NCBI GenBank assembly: GCA_003500165.1
Contig: DNSZ01000178.1
Span: 1-7,102, forward strand
Direction: 5' to 3'
Source of the DNA: Paracoccaceae bacterium
Lineage (GTDB): Bacteria; Pseudomonadota; Alphaproteobacteria; Rhodobacterales; Rhodobacteraceae
DNA: 7,102 nt
Part shown: piece after piece, positions 1 through 5,453 of the stretch
Position numbering within the stretch: position 1 is the first letter of the stretch
Layout: every line of letters begins with the position of its first letter
Notes under the pieces: generated by a model
What the model saw: the letters and a program-made list of their open reading frames with translations, nothing else
The model's database searches: none
Told to the model about the DNA's origin: nothing
Made by a program: the position numbers and the translations under genes

Positions 1-29
1 GCGCGCGACCTAGGGCCGCATCGTGCCGG

Positions 30-51
30 GCCGCCCCGCAATCGGGGCGGC
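30..51 (-). terminator. GC hairpin closing the puc operon
   Basis: A perfect 9-bp inverted repeat (30-38 with 43-51) encloses a 4-nt CAAT loop. It starts 30 bases past the stop codon of the last puc-operon gene. No T-run follows on the minus strand, so it is either a U-poor terminator or an RNA 3'-end stabiliser. A plus-strand gene ending just left of the window could share it, but only a possible stop at 11-13 is visible, which is not enough to call a gene. Confidence 0.5.
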
Positions 52-80
52 GCAGCCTTGCAGCCCGCGGCGGCTTCGGC

Positions 81-749
81 CTAGGCCTCGCGCCGGTCCG
101 AGATCGTCTTCCAGTTCAGCATGTTCGAGAACACGGTGCCGCTCATGGTGCTGCCGCCGGCCATCGAACCGCTGCGAACTTCGCCGCCCGCAACCAGGCC
201 CGGACGGTTCAGGCTTTCCGTCGTTCCGGTGAACAGCCGGCCGCCCTTGATGGCCGAATCGCTGGTGCGCTCGATGATCGATTTGCCGGTGAACACCCGA
301 TTGCGGAGCATGTTGAAGCCGAACCGCTGGGAAATCAGGCCGATCCGGCTGGAATAGCCCGGCTCGGCCTTGGTGAACAGGCGGCTGTGGCCGGTGTCGG
401 CGCTGAGATAGAGTTTCCGGTCGGGCTTGATCGCGATATGCACGTTCTCATTCGCCACGCCCGCATCGATCGAGGCAAAGCCGTTCATCGCCTTGATCGA
501 TTTCAGGGCGATGCCGATCGGGGCAAACGGCGCACGGGCGACGACCACCTTGCGGTCGCCTTCCAGATTGGCGGCATAGGCCGCTGCCGAGTCCTCGGGG
601 ACCTGCGCACCCTTCAGTTCGGCCTCGGCGTCGCCACCGGCGCCGACGACGCTGATGGCGGTTTTCGGCAGGCCAAGTTCGTGAAGCGCCGCGACGGCTT
701 TGTCGGCGGTCTTCGCGTCCGGATAGAGCCGGGTAACGATGGTGGTCAT
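81..749 (-). CDS. puc-operon distal protein, LH2-associated (PucD/PucE position), function uncertain
   Basis: This 222-residue protein has no signal peptide and no convincing membrane span. Its ATG overlaps the pucC stop as ATGA, and GGAGG at 754-758 lies 4 nt upstream, so translation is coupled to pucC. The first 100 or so residues (start MTTIVTRLYPDAKTADKAV) look like a compact alpha/beta domain resembling the N-terminal fold of small stress-protein domains. The second half is basic and Gly/Ser/Thr-rich, with three Arg-(Leu/Val)-Phe-Thr motifs at residues 123-126, 151-154 and 171-174. In Rhodobacter capsulatus the puc operon continues after pucC with pucD/pucE, and PucE is a small protein linked to the LH2 complex. 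The position suggests a related accessory role, which is inference. The gene is real (strong Shine-Dalgarno, operon position), but the biochemical function is not readable from the sequence. Confidence 0.85.
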   Translation of the reverse strand: MTTIVTRLYPDAKTADKAVAALHELGLPKTAISVVGAGGDAEAELKGAQVPEDSAAAYAANLEGDRKVVVARAPFAPIGIALKSIKAMNGFASIDAGVANENVHIAIKPDRKLYLSADTGHSRLFTKAEPGYSSRIGLISQRFGFNMLRNRVFTGKSIIERTSDSAIKGGRLFTGTTESLNRPGLVAGGEVRSGSMAGGSTMSGTVFSNMLNWKTISDRREA

Positions 750-2257
750 GTTTCCTCCAGTGCTGCATAGCCGCGACGCGCGCGGACGGTGGGATCTGAC
801 TCGCCAGCCAGGGTCGGGGCCGGTGCGGACCCTTCATGGGTGACATAGGGCGCTTTGGCCCGCTGTCGCCGCGACGCCGACCAAAGCGGCAAGATGGCCA
901 GAACGGCGGCGATCAGAAAGCCGATTTCCAGCCAGAAAACGGGGATATAGGCGGCCTCGGGGCGCAGGACGCCGTCCGTGACCGTGCCGCCGGCGCCGAC
1001 GATCACGTCGCGGATGACACCGCCCAGCGCCACGGCCAGCCCGGCACCGGTGGCCTGCACCGCGCCCCAGGCGCCCAGCGCCAGACCGATCTGGTCGCGG
1101 CGCGCGGCGCGCATCGTCGCGGTCAGCGTGCCGTGGCCAAACAGGCCGGCGCCGAAGCCGGTGACCAGCGTGCCCAGAACGAAGGGCGCCGCGCTGCCCA
1201 GATGGGCGGCAAAGATGATGGCGGCAAAGCCCGGGATGCCGATGATCGCGCCCCAGGCGGCGACCGCGGCCGGGCAGCCGCCCGCGCCCAGCACCCGCCA
1301 GGCCACCGCGAACCCGCCCAGCATGCCGCCGGCAAAGACGGCGGTCAGTTTCGTCGTCTGCGACACGGTCAGGCCCAGAACCTGCCCGCCATAGGGTTCC
1401 AGCAGCACGTCGCACATGCCAAAGCCGAAAGTGCCCAGCGCGATGACCGCGAGAAGCCGCAGCGCGCCATCCCGCGACACAAAGCCGCGCACCGCGGTAC
1501 CGAACAACGGCGTCTCGGCGGTTTCCATGGCGCGGGCGCGTTCGCGGTCGCGCGGCTCCTGCTTCCACAGGGCCAGAAGATTGAGCGCGATGGTGACCAC
1601 GGCCGCGCCCTGGATCACCTGGATGAGCTTGCCCGGGGTGTAGTCGCGCAGCAGATATCCGAACACCAGCGCGGCGACCACCATGCCGAACAGCAGCATG
1701 ACATACATCAGCCCGACGACCTTGGGCTGGTCTTCCTCGGGCATCAGATCGGTGGCAAGTGCCAGCCCCACGGTCTGCACCGTGTGCACGCCGGCGCCGA
1801 CCAGCAGGAACGCCAGCGCGGCCGAGGACAGGCCGATCCAGCGCGGCGCATCGGCCGCCTCGCCATAGCCCGACAGCACCAGAAGCGCGAAGGGCATGAT
1901 CGCGAAGCCGCCGAATTGCAGCATCGTGCCCTTCCAGATGAAGGGGATGCGGCGCCAGCCCAGCGCCGATTTATGGATGTCGGAGCGAAAGCCGATCAGC
2001 GCCCGAAACGGCGCGAACACCAGCGGCAGCGCCAGCATGCCGGCCACCAGCGAGGCCGGAACGCTGAGTTCGACGATCATCACCCGGTTGAGCGTGCCGA
2101 CCAGCAGCACCAGCGCCATGCCGACCGTGACCTGAAACAGCGACAACCGCAAAAGCCGGGTCAGCGGCACCTCGGCGGTGGCGACATCGGCAAAGGGCAG
2201 CCAGCGCGGCCCGATTCGGGCGATGCGGTTCAGAATGGCTGCGCGGTAGTCGAACAT
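746..2257 (-). CDS. pucC: PucC, LH2 assembly / bacteriochlorophyll-carrier MFS protein
   Basis: This 503-residue polytopic membrane protein belongs to the bacteriochlorophyll delivery (BCD) family of the major facilitator superfamily, with PucC, LhaA and Bch2. These proteins support LH complex assembly, probably by delivering bacteriochlorophyll in the intracytoplasmic membrane. Recognisable blocks are EVPLTRLLRLSLFQVTVGMA (29-48), GTLNRVMIVEL (54-64), PLVFAPFRALIGFRSD (78-93) and LGWRRIPFIWKGT (99-111), followed by repeated hydrophobic segments consistent with about 12 membrane helices. The last 44 or so residues (460-503) form a hydrophilic, Arg-rich tail, making it longer than the roughly 460 residues I recall for typical Rhodobacter PucC. 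The ATG start fits the family N-terminus (MFDYRA) and has a modest GGAAAG upstream. A strong hairpin separates it from pucA, so it should be expressed well below pucBA. Confidence 0.96.
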   Translation of the reverse strand: MFDYRAAILNRIARIGPRWLPFADVATAEVPLTRLLRLSLFQVTVGMALVLLVGTLNRVMIVELSVPASLVAGMLALPLVFAPFRALIGFRSDIHKSALGWRRIPFIWKGTMLQFGGFAIMPFALLVLSGYGEAADAPRWIGLSSAALAFLLVGAGVHTVQTVGLALATDLMPEEDQPKVVGLMYVMLLFGMVVAALVFGYLLRDYTPGKLIQVIQGAAVVTIALNLLALWKQEPRDRERARAMETAETPLFGTAVRGFVSRDGALRLLAVIALGTFGFGMCDVLLEPYGGQVLGLTVSQTTKLTAVFAGGMLGGFAVAWRVLGAGGCPAAVAAWGAIIGIPGFAAIIFAAHLGSAAPFVLGTLVTGFGAGLFGHGTLTATMRAARRDQIGLALGAWGAVQATGAGLAVALGGVIRDVIVGAGGTVTDGVLRPEAAYIPVFWLEIGFLIAAVLAILPLWSASRRQRAKAPYVTHEGSAPAPTLAGESDPTVRARRGYAALEET

Positions 2258-2327
2258 GGGCTTTCCGCGATCCTCGGCCCGGCCCCGCGCTTCGGCGCCG
2301 GACGGGCGGAATTCCGTGAAGAAGGCG

Positions 2328-2362
2328 GGCGCGTGGCCCCGCGCAGGGGTTGTCCACGCGCC
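2328..2362 (-). terminator. pucA-pucC intercistronic stem-loop (attenuator / mRNA stabiliser)
   Basis: In the 123-nt gap between pucA and pucC an outer 9-bp perfect stem (2328-2336 with 2354-2362) continues into a 4-bp inner stem (2337-2340 with 2346-2349). A 5-nt loop caps it and a 4-nt bulge lies on one side. No T-run follows. Hairpins at this position are known in puc and puf operons, where they protect the abundant antenna mRNA from 3' decay and reduce readthrough into the assembly gene. That role is inferred here. Confidence 0.75.
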
Positions 2363-2380
2363 GCGCCCTTGGGCACGCGC

Positions 2381-2581
2381 CTAGTAGGTATAGGCGGCGT
2401 GCTCGATTTGCGCCGAAGCCGGCGCGGCCGCCATGTCCGTTCCGGACAGGAAGCCCGAGACCCAGGTGGTGTTCGTCACGATCGCCAGGTGCACGGCAAA
2501 GGATGCCACGGCGACGCCCGCAAGGAACAGCGGGATGCCGACGGTCGGCTGAACGACAAGCCACATTTTCGCGTTGTTCAT
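2381..2581 (-). CDS. pucA: PucA, light-harvesting 2 alpha polypeptide
   Basis: This 66-residue single-span antenna peptide starts MNNAKMWLVVQPTVGIPLF, typical of LH2 alpha chains. Met1 is the usual B800 ligand position and His31 (in FAVHLA) is the B850-type bacteriochlorophyll ligand. TTW at 38-40 is the conserved post-helix motif. At positions 44 and 45 it has Phe-Leu rather than the Tyr-Tyr or Tyr-Trp of B800-850 complexes. Phe-Leu is the pair found in B800-820 (LH3) alpha chains, so a blue-shifted Qy band is predicted. The Ala-rich C-terminal tail to residue 66 is longer than the 53-54 residues of the reference chains. GAGGAGG ends 8 nt before the ATG and overlaps the pucB stop, and only 13 nt separate the two genes, so they are co-translated. 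Confidence 0.96.
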   Translation of the reverse strand: MNNAKMWLVVQPTVGIPLFLAGVAVASFAVHLAIVTNTTWVSGFLSGTDMAAAPASAQIEHAAYTY

Positions 2582-2589
2582 GGTTCAGA

Positions 2590-2596
2590 CCTCCTC
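2590..2596 (-). promoter_or_regulatory. Strong pucA ribosome binding site overlapping the pucB stop
   Basis: GAGGAGG on the minus strand lies 8 nt from the pucA ATG, and its upstream end shares bases with the pucB TGA. This suits equimolar alpha/beta production from one messenger. Confidence 0.8.
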
Positions 2597-2750
2597 AGCC
2601 CAGCCAGGGGGTGGACACGGCCACCAGGATATGCGCGACGAGCGCGATTGCGCCGAACACGCGGGTGCCGTCGATGAGGTAGCTGTGCACCTCTTCGGCC
2701 TCTTTCAGCGTGAGGCCGGTGGGCCACACTTTGTCGTAGTCTTCGGTCAT
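2595..2750 (-). CDS. pucB: PucB, light-harvesting 2 beta polypeptide
   Basis: This 51-residue protein is the usual length for an LH2 beta chain. It has one transmembrane helix and pairs with PucA in the ring-shaped peripheral antenna. Family features are KVWPTGLTLKEAEEVH, His22 and Arg30 in the B800-side region, His40 (LVAH) as ligand of the ring bacteriochlorophyll, and the terminal TPWLG. A longer in-frame start at 2891 exists, but that stretch is the promoter and 5' leader. The ATG at 2750 is chosen because it gives the exact family N-terminus (MTEDYDKVW) and is preceded by GGAGG 7 nt upstream. It is the first gene of the puc operon. Confidence 0.97.
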   Translation of the reverse strand: MTEDYDKVWPTGLTLKEAEEVHSYLIDGTRVFGAIALVAHILVAVSTPWLG

Positions 2751-2757
2751 GCCATTT

Positions 2758-2762
2758 CCTCC
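2758..2762 (-). promoter_or_regulatory. pucB ribosome binding site
   Basis: GGAGG followed by AAATGGC and ATG on the minus strand fixes the pucB start at 2750. Its upstream end touches the self-complementary decamer at 2761-2770, which overlaps a second one at 2767-2776, so a leader structure could modulate access. Confidence 0.85.
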
Positions 2763-2833
2763 GTGCACGGTACCGTTTTGCGAAGCGGCCTGCGGCGGCT
2801 GGCCAGTCCCGCGCGCCCCATGCCGTGACGCCG

Positions 2834-2867
2834 CCCGGACAATGAAAGACCACATTGTGTGCCCGGG
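2834..2867 (-). promoter_or_regulatory. Stem-loop near the 5' end of the puc leader RNA
   Basis: A perfect 6-bp stem (2839-2844 with 2853-2858) with an 8-nt loop is extended by a 5-bp GC stem (2834-2838 with 2863-2867) across a 4-nt internal bulge. Given the promoter predicted at 2882-2910, transcription would begin near 2875, placing this hairpin about 10 nt into a leader of roughly 125 nt. A 5'-end stabilising element is the plain reading. A protein-binding DNA palindrome is the alternative. Confidence 0.4.
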
Positions 2868-2881
2868 ATGGCGCTGGATCG

Positions 2882-2910
2882 ATACTGTCATGCTTGCCTG
2901 ACACGGTCAA
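2882..2910 (-). promoter_or_regulatory. Probable sigma70-type puc promoter
   Basis: On the minus strand, TTGACC (2905-2910) is 17 bp from CAGTAT (2882-2887). The -35 occupies the 8-bp spacer between the two PpsR palindromes, and the -10 overlaps the end of the pucB-proximal one, an arrangement suited to repression by occlusion. A second, better -35 (TTGACA, 2912-2917) lies inside the other PpsR site but lacks a good -10 at normal spacing. Confidence 0.55.
2886..2903. promoter_or_regulatory. PpsR/CrtJ operator 1 (pucB-proximal)
   Basis: The sequence TGTCATGCTTGCCTGACA is a perfect TGT-N12-ACA palindrome, the binding consensus of PpsR/CrtJ, the redox- and light-sensitive repressor of bch, crt and puc genes in purple bacteria. 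Aerobic repression of the operon is expected. Confidence 0.85.
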
Positions 2911-2911
2911 G

Positions 2912-2929
2912 TGTCAATTAAAATAGACA
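2912..2929. promoter_or_regulatory. PpsR/CrtJ operator 2 (pucB-distal)
   Basis: The sequence TGTCAATTAAAATAGACA is a second perfect TGT-N12-ACA site, separated from operator 1 by exactly 8 bp (26 bp centre to centre). This matches the paired spacing known for cooperative CrtJ/PpsR binding at bchC. It contains TAAAAT (2919-2924), which reads as a -10-like element towards the divergent pilin gene. Confidence 0.85.
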
Positions 2930-3051
2930 TGTGGGATGTATCTCCGATGGGCGGGATGCCGCCAATGGTGCCCCGCCATGGCCGGCCCGGGTCCGATTGT
3001 AATGGATGGAATCGGCAAAAATGCCGTATGGTTTCAGCATGGAGAGACAAG

Positions 3052-3669
3052 ATGGAACACCGGGCCAGATATCGCGGCGTGACGCTGATCGAGGCGGTCC
3101 TGTTCATCTCGATCGCCATGGGGATCATCGTCGGGGGGCTGCAGTTCTATCAACAAGCCTCCACCGCGCTGCGGACCGAACAGACGGTTCGGCTGGCGAC
3201 CTCGCTGGTTGCCGAAACGCATAGTCTTTACCGGGGCTCGGACATCCCGGCCGAGGCTGCGCGCGCCCGCATCGACCCCACATTGGTGGCGGCCGGGGGC
3301 GTGGTGGCGACCGCGCTGTCCGGTGATCCCGCCGCGCCGATCCAGGCGCCCTGGGGGGGCGCGGTGACCCTCGATTCGGGGACCGGCCGGATCGACGGCA
3401 CTGCCGGGCCGCTCAGCCTTCATCTGACCTTCAACGACATGCCGACGACGATCTGCACGCGGGTCTTGAAGCATGACGCATCGGCCTCGGGCCCGATGGG
3501 CAGCGGCGTGATCGAGACCGGGATCGTCGATCTTGCCTCGGGCAACCCCGTCGTCATCCATTCGACCGAGGCCGGCGGCGCGCTGTCGCCCAGCGATGCC
3601 GGGGTGATGTGCGGCGAGGCCGGCAACGGCACCGCGGTGGTGATGTCCTTTGGCTGGCGCAGCAACTGA
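3052..3669 (+). CDS. Type IV prepilin-like protein (PilS-type pilin)
   Basis: This 205-residue exported protein has a class III (type IV pilin) signal. A 9-residue basic leader MEHRARYRG is followed by VTLIEAVLFISIAMGIIVGG, with Gly at -1 and Glu at +5 of the mature chain, so prepilin peptidase should cut after Gly9 and methylate the new N-terminus. The hydrophobic N-helix runs to about residue 36. Two cysteines (135 and 187) fit the C-terminal disulfide loop of pilins. The overall pattern resembles PilS-like major pilins, but minor pilin or pseudopilin is possible. The frame is open back to 2911, but that part crosses the puc control region. ATG 3052 is chosen because GGAGAG (3041-3046) lies 5 nt upstream and it gives a normal leader. 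No other pilus genes are nearby. It is divergent from pucB. Confidence 0.88.
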   Translation: MEHRARYRGVTLIEAVLFISIAMGIIVGGLQFYQQASTALRTEQTVRLATSLVAETHSLYRGSDIPAEAARARIDPTLVAAGGVVATALSGDPAAPIQAPWGGAVTLDSGTGRIDGTAGPLSLHLTFNDMPTTICTRVLKHDASASGPMGSGVIETGIVDLASGNPVVIHSTEAGGALSPSDAGVMCGEAGNGTAVVMSFGWRSN

Positions 3670-3783
3670 ACCGGCAGAGCAATGGCCCGGCTTTCCTTGC
3701 GTTTTCAAGAATATGTGGCGCAGATCCCGACCGGGTTCCGGCGTGGGACTTGCCCCGCGGCGCTGTCAGGTCCATGACGGGCC

Positions 3784-4566
3784 ATGCAGATCGCGAGTTT
3801 CAACATCAACGGCATCCGGGCACGGGCGCAGGCGCTGCTCGACTGGCTGGACGAGGACGGGCCCGACATCGCGCTGCTGCAAGAGATCAAATGCACCGAT
3901 GATGCCTTTCCGCGCGCGCCGTTCGAGGATCGGGGCTATCGCGTCGAGACGCATGGCCAGAAATCCTTCAACGGCGTGGCCATCCTGTCGCGGCTGCCGC
4001 TCGAGGATGTCGTGCGGGGACTGCCGGGCGACGCCGATGACGGGCAGGCCAGGTGGATCGAGGCGACGGCGATCGGCGATGTCGCGGTGCGGGTCTGCGG
4101 CTTGTACCTGCCCAATGGCAACCCGGCGCCGGGGCCGAAATACGACTACAAGCTGGCCTGGATGGCGCGGCTGGAAGAACGCGCGCGCGCCCTGCTGGCG
4201 ACCGAAGAGCCGGTGGTGATGGCCGGCGACTACAATGTGATCCCGCAGGCCGAGGATGCCGCCCGGCCCGAGGCCTGGGCCGAGGACGCGCTTTATCGCC
4301 CCGAAACCCGCGCGGCGTTTCGCCGCATCTTGAATCTGGGGCTGACGGATGCGTTTCGGGTGCAGACCCGTGGCGCCGGGCATTTCACCTTCTGGGATTA
4401 TCAGCGCGGCGCGTGGGAGCGCGATGACGGCATCCGGATCGACCACGCGCTGCTGTCGCCGCAGGCCGCCGACCTGCTGGCCGATGTCCGGATCGAAGCC
4501 GCCTTGCGCGGTCGCGACAAGCCTTCGGATCACGTGCCGCTGCGGCTGACCTTGTCGCCGGGCTGA
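3784..4566 (+). CDS. xthA: Exodeoxyribonuclease III (AP endonuclease)
   Basis: This 260-residue cytoplasmic enzyme of the exonuclease-endonuclease-phosphatase fold cuts at abasic sites and removes 3'-blocking groups in base excision repair. All ExoIII motifs are present: SFNINGIRAR with Asn7, LLQEIK with the metal ligand Glu34, GLYLPNGNP with Tyr108, AGDYN with Asp149 and Asn151, RIDHALLS with Asp220, and the C-terminal KPSDHVPL with catalytic Asp249-His250. The length is normal for the family. The ATG at 3784 gives the expected N-terminus (MQIASFNING), although no good Shine-Dalgarno precedes it. The gap from the pilin gene is 114 nt, with no clear terminator or promoter. Its stop codon overlaps the next gene's start. 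No GTTC-N7-GTTC SOS box was seen in front of it. Confidence 0.96.
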   Translation: MQIASFNINGIRARAQALLDWLDEDGPDIALLQEIKCTDDAFPRAPFEDRGYRVETHGQKSFNGVAILSRLPLEDVVRGLPGDADDGQARWIEATAIGDVAVRVCGLYLPNGNPAPGPKYDYKLAWMARLEERARALLATEEPVVMAGDYNVIPQAEDAARPEAWAEDALYRPETRAAFRRILNLGLTDAFRVQTRGAGHFTFWDYQRGAWERDDGIRIDHALLSPQAADLLADVRIEAALRGRDKPSDHVPLRLTLSPG

Positions 4567-5453
4567 TGGCGCCGGTGGTGCACGACCCGGGCGGGACGCG
4601 GCCAAAGGCCGCGCCCGGCGGGGCACACCCGCGACAGAAGCACCGACGGAAACGCCGGCCCCGGCGCGGGATCAGCCTGGTGCGGCTGATGCTGGTCATC
4701 GCGCTGGCCGTGCTGGTGGCGGCGGGGTTTCACGCATTTCTCTACCAGGCGTTCCGGGTGCCCAGCGGGTCGATGAAGCCGACGCTGCTGGTCGGCGACT
4801 CGATCCTGGTCAGCAAGCTCGCCTATGGCGGGCCGTTCCGCGGCTGCATTCTGGGCTGGTGCCCCGAAGCGCCGCCGATCGGCGGGCTGCCCGAACGCGG
4901 CGATGTCATCGTGTTTCGCGACACCGTCCATGGCGGCTATGCCGCCAAGCGCATCGTCGGGCTGCCCGGCGACGAGGTCGCGATGCTGGGCGGGCGGCTT
5001 TATCTCGATGGGCAGGCCGTGGAACAGCGGCCGGGCGTGATGTTTCATGAGGTGTATGAGGCCCAGGGCCAGCTGGGTCAGCGCCCGCTTTGCGCCAATC
5101 CCGATGCCGGACCGGGGGCGTATTGCCTGAAACCGGTTCAGATCGAGACCCTGCCGAATGGCGTGACCTACGACACGCTGCAGATCGGCGCGGCAGCGGT
5201 GGATACGACCGCCCCGATCGTCGTGTCGGCGGGGGCCTATTTCGTGATGGGCGATAATCGCGACAATTCGACCGACAGCCGTTTCGACCGGGCCGGTGGC
5301 GGCTATGGTTCCGTGCTGCTGGCAGACATCGTCGGCCGGGTCGAGATGATCCTGTTCAGCACCGCCGCCGACGATGTGATGGCGCCCGGGACATTACGCC
5401 GCAGCCGGCTTTTCCTGCCGATCTCGGAAGCGCGGTTGCGGCGGGCTCAGTAG
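4566..5453 (+). CDS. lepB: Signal peptidase I
   Basis: This 295-residue membrane-anchored leader peptidase (family S26) removes signal peptides from exported preproteins on the periplasmic side. Box B is VPSGSMKPTL with nucleophile Ser69, box D is KRIVGLPGDEV with general base Lys128, and box E is GDNRDNSTDSR (229-239). There is one N-terminal anchor (about 37-61) preceded by a very basic segment, RQKHRRKRRPRRG (23-35), consistent with a cytoplasmic N-terminus. Four cysteines (94, 99, 176, 187) lie in the periplasmic domain, possibly two disulfides. The ATG shares its A with the xthA TGA, with no clear ribosome site, so translation depends on xthA. A later start is conceivable because residues 1-35 are low-complexity. 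Many Rhodobacterales carry lepB next to acpS/rnc, so this may be a second copy. Confidence 0.95.
   Translation: MAPVVHDPGGTRPKAAPGGAHPRQKHRRKRRPRRGISLVRLMLVIALAVLVAAGFHAFLYQAFRVPSGSMKPTLLVGDSILVSKLAYGGPFRGCILGWCPEAPPIGGLPERGDVIVFRDTVHGGYAAKRIVGLPGDEVAMLGGRLYLDGQAVEQRPGVMFHEVYEAQGQLGQRPLCANPDAGPGAYCLKPVQIETLPNGVTYDTLQIGAAAVDTTAPIVVSAGAYFVMGDNRDNSTDSRFDRAGGGYGSVLLADIVGRVEMILFSTAADDVMAPGTLRRSRLFLPISEARLRRAQ

Noticed and set aside
1..13. Possible end of a plus-strand gene (TAG at 11-13)
   Set aside because: Three codons and a stop occur too easily by chance. No protein can be judged from them.
9..85. Two CCTAGG hexamers (9-14 and 80-85) as a direct repeat or target duplication
   Set aside because: Six-base matches this close are expected by chance, and no mobile-element sequence lies between them.
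836..2677. 613-residue plus-strand open frame opposite pucC and pucA
   Set aside because: It is antisense to well-recognised genes, has Arg/Gln/His/Ala-rich low-complexity composition typical of GC-rich shadow frames, and matches no family.
2751..2891. N-terminal extension of pucB to 2891
   Set aside because: It would translate the leader and overlap the PpsR site. The start at 2750 has the ribosome site and the family N-terminus.
2941..2990. GGCGGG...CCCGCC inverted repeat in front of the pilin
   Set aside because: A 6-bp GC-only stem with a long loop in GC-rich DNA is weak, with no positional logic to support it.
2911..3051. N-terminal extension of the pilin to 2911
   Set aside because: It overlaps the puc operator and would bury the prepilin leader. 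ATG 3052 has a ribosome site and a normal leader.
3766..4626. 286-residue minus-strand open frame opposite xthA
   Set aside because: The plus strand has every exonuclease III motif; the antisense frame is a composition artefact.
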